Below, piece after piece: positions 63,442 to 64,000 of a DNA stretch of 64,000 nt (its first letter is position 1; each line of letters starts with the position of its first letter). The DNA is taken from assembly GCF_000384395.1 (NCBI RefSeq), contig NZ_ARWE01000001.1, positions 372,001 through 436,000 of the forward strand, given 5' to 3'. The position numbers and the translations under genes are program-made. Source of the DNA: Geopsychrobacter electrodiphilus DSM 16401 (GTDB lineage Bacteria; Desulfobacterota; Desulfuromonadia; Desulfuromonadales; Geopsychrobacteraceae). The notes under the pieces are model-generated. The model saw only the letters and a list, made by a program, of their open reading frames with translations. It searched no databases and was not told where the DNA came from.

Positions 63442-63529
63442 CAGGGTCAATAGCCGATAGGAATATGCGCTTCGCAAGTGCAAGTATCACCCGATATAGG
63501 GTGGAGCAACTTCCAGGACACCTTGAACT
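63442..63529 (+). repeat. 81-bp inverted repeat, right copy (88 bp with insertion)
   Basis: Reverse complement of 56962-57042, with a 7-base insertion near its left end (ATAGCCGATAG, an ATAG direct repeat). Open reading as MRFASASITRYRVEQLPGHL. Confidence 0.9.
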
Positions 63530-63777
63530 GATCAGAGATTTGATGCCTGCCTTGTCGGAATCAGGCCGGTAAAACTTACGATATTCGAGACACCGAAATG
63601 GAAAAACCCCGACATACGCCCAAGCCGTTTATTCAAGGGTTAAAGCAAAAAACCAACTCGCGTTACAAACCGGACATAAAAGCGGACAGTTTGCGGGACA
63701 CATTTCTGCTTATATTAACACTAACCATATGATATTGTTTCATATTAATAATTGAAGTAAGGGCAAAGAAAGCGGAC

Positions 63778-64000
63778 ATGATGAGTAGTGAGAACATAAG
63801 GGATGACGGCGAGAACATAGGCTTGTTTGAGCCATTGATGGTGAGTGAAGCTTCTTCGAAGCGCTCGGAGCTTAATGATCTGGTGCTCGACTTGGCAACG
63901 GCCTCCGCCCGTTTCGCCAGCAGTTTGCCTGCATCCATCGCCGACGCTTTGGCCGATCTGATCCGCTCAATGAATTGCTACTACAGCAACTTGATCGAAG
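63778..64000 (+). CDS. Fic-family protein, 5' part (partial)
   Basis: 74 codons from ATG 63778 to the window end. The end reads MNCYYSNLIE, the start of the conserved N-terminal region that precedes the Fic domain in Fic/DUF4172-type proteins (usually followed by GxxT). The part visible carries the inhibitory-helix/N-terminal region; the catalytic HPFxxGNGR lies beyond the window. A GCGGACA motif occurs just before the start and twice more at about 63676-63700 (GCGGACAG, GCGGGACA). A fragment of a related gene is at 15759-16253. Confidence 0.7.
   Translation, partial: MMSSENIRDDGENIGLFEPLMVSEASSKRSELNDLVLDLATASARFASSLPASIADALADLIRSMNCYYSNLIE

Noticed and set aside
63375-63572. 65-codon open frame over the right 81-bp repeat
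   Set aside because: The repeat itself explains its similarity to the frame at 56958-57149; no start signals, and the frames differ outside the repeat.

Overview
The window reads as chromosome from a delta-proteobacterium of the Desulfuromonadia type (Geobacter / Desulfuromonas / Pelobacter relatives). This is inferred from gene content and layout: the serS-tRNA-Ser block with tadA, hisZ-purA, lipoproteins with a Cys-Gly-rich lipobox, a probable GEMM riboswitch, a selenouridine synthase and anaerobic-style iron-sulfur enzymes. Several osmolyte functions suggest a marine or brackish strain. Most of the window is GC-rich housekeeping DNA, but there are lower-GC accessory patches at about 5.1-5.7, 13.5-18, 57-62 and 63-64 kb. 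Genes lie on both strands and the window cuts genes at both ends.

Layout. 0-8 kb: the end of an HRDC-domain protein, fumC, a DMT transporter, an HD hydrolase, serS, then a block of four tRNAs (three Ser, one Arg-ACG) around a DUF2155 lipoprotein and tadA, then YitT and greB. 8-23 kb is accessory: an alcohol dehydrogenase / aldo-keto reductase operon, an SGNH hydrolase, a beta-propeller lipoprotein, a Bcr-type efflux pump, a RelE/Phd-like toxin-antitoxin pair, a broken Fic gene, hipBA with palindromic operators, an SRPBCC protein, a hotdog thioesterase, a truncated cupin-like gene, an AraC-type regulator and an M48 protease. A near-identical operator-like sequence occurs in front of the ADH/AKR operon and beside the AraC gene, so these probably form one regulon. 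22-27 kb: a PPC-like lipoprotein behind the GEMM-like leader, sdaA and an unusual radical SAM protein.

27-42 kb looks like an osmoadaptation region: glpD facing glpK-SDR, then a translationally coupled five-gene operon (HAD phosphatase-GT20 synthase fusion, PfkB kinase, GH4 glycosidase, PIG-L deacetylase, SIS isomerase), a KamA-family aminomutase with altered substrate-site residues, and a proVWX glycine betaine transporter. The fusion enzyme most resembles glucosylglycerol-phosphate synthase/phosphatase, and the neighbouring glycerol-3-phosphate genes fit that. The remaining four genes are not explained by known glucosylglycerol synthesis and are the best candidate here for an undescribed pathway.

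42-57 kb is mainly housekeeping: a spermidine-synthase-like protein, an S4 protein, initiator tRNA, mnmH, an unidentified 434-residue protein, a lipoprotein, pepA, ilvBN, serA, hisZ, purA, tRNA-Lys and tRNA-Glu. Beyond tRNA-Glu, a 6.4-kb lower-GC segment is bracketed by inverted copies of an 81-bp sequence. It carries a nitrosative/iron-stress set (CsaA-like, DUF488, two ferritin-like proteins, a Cys-rich small protein, ferredoxin, Ric/YtfE, a TetR regulator with its palindrome) plus GNAT and YbhB proteins. The window ends inside the 5' part of a Fic gene.
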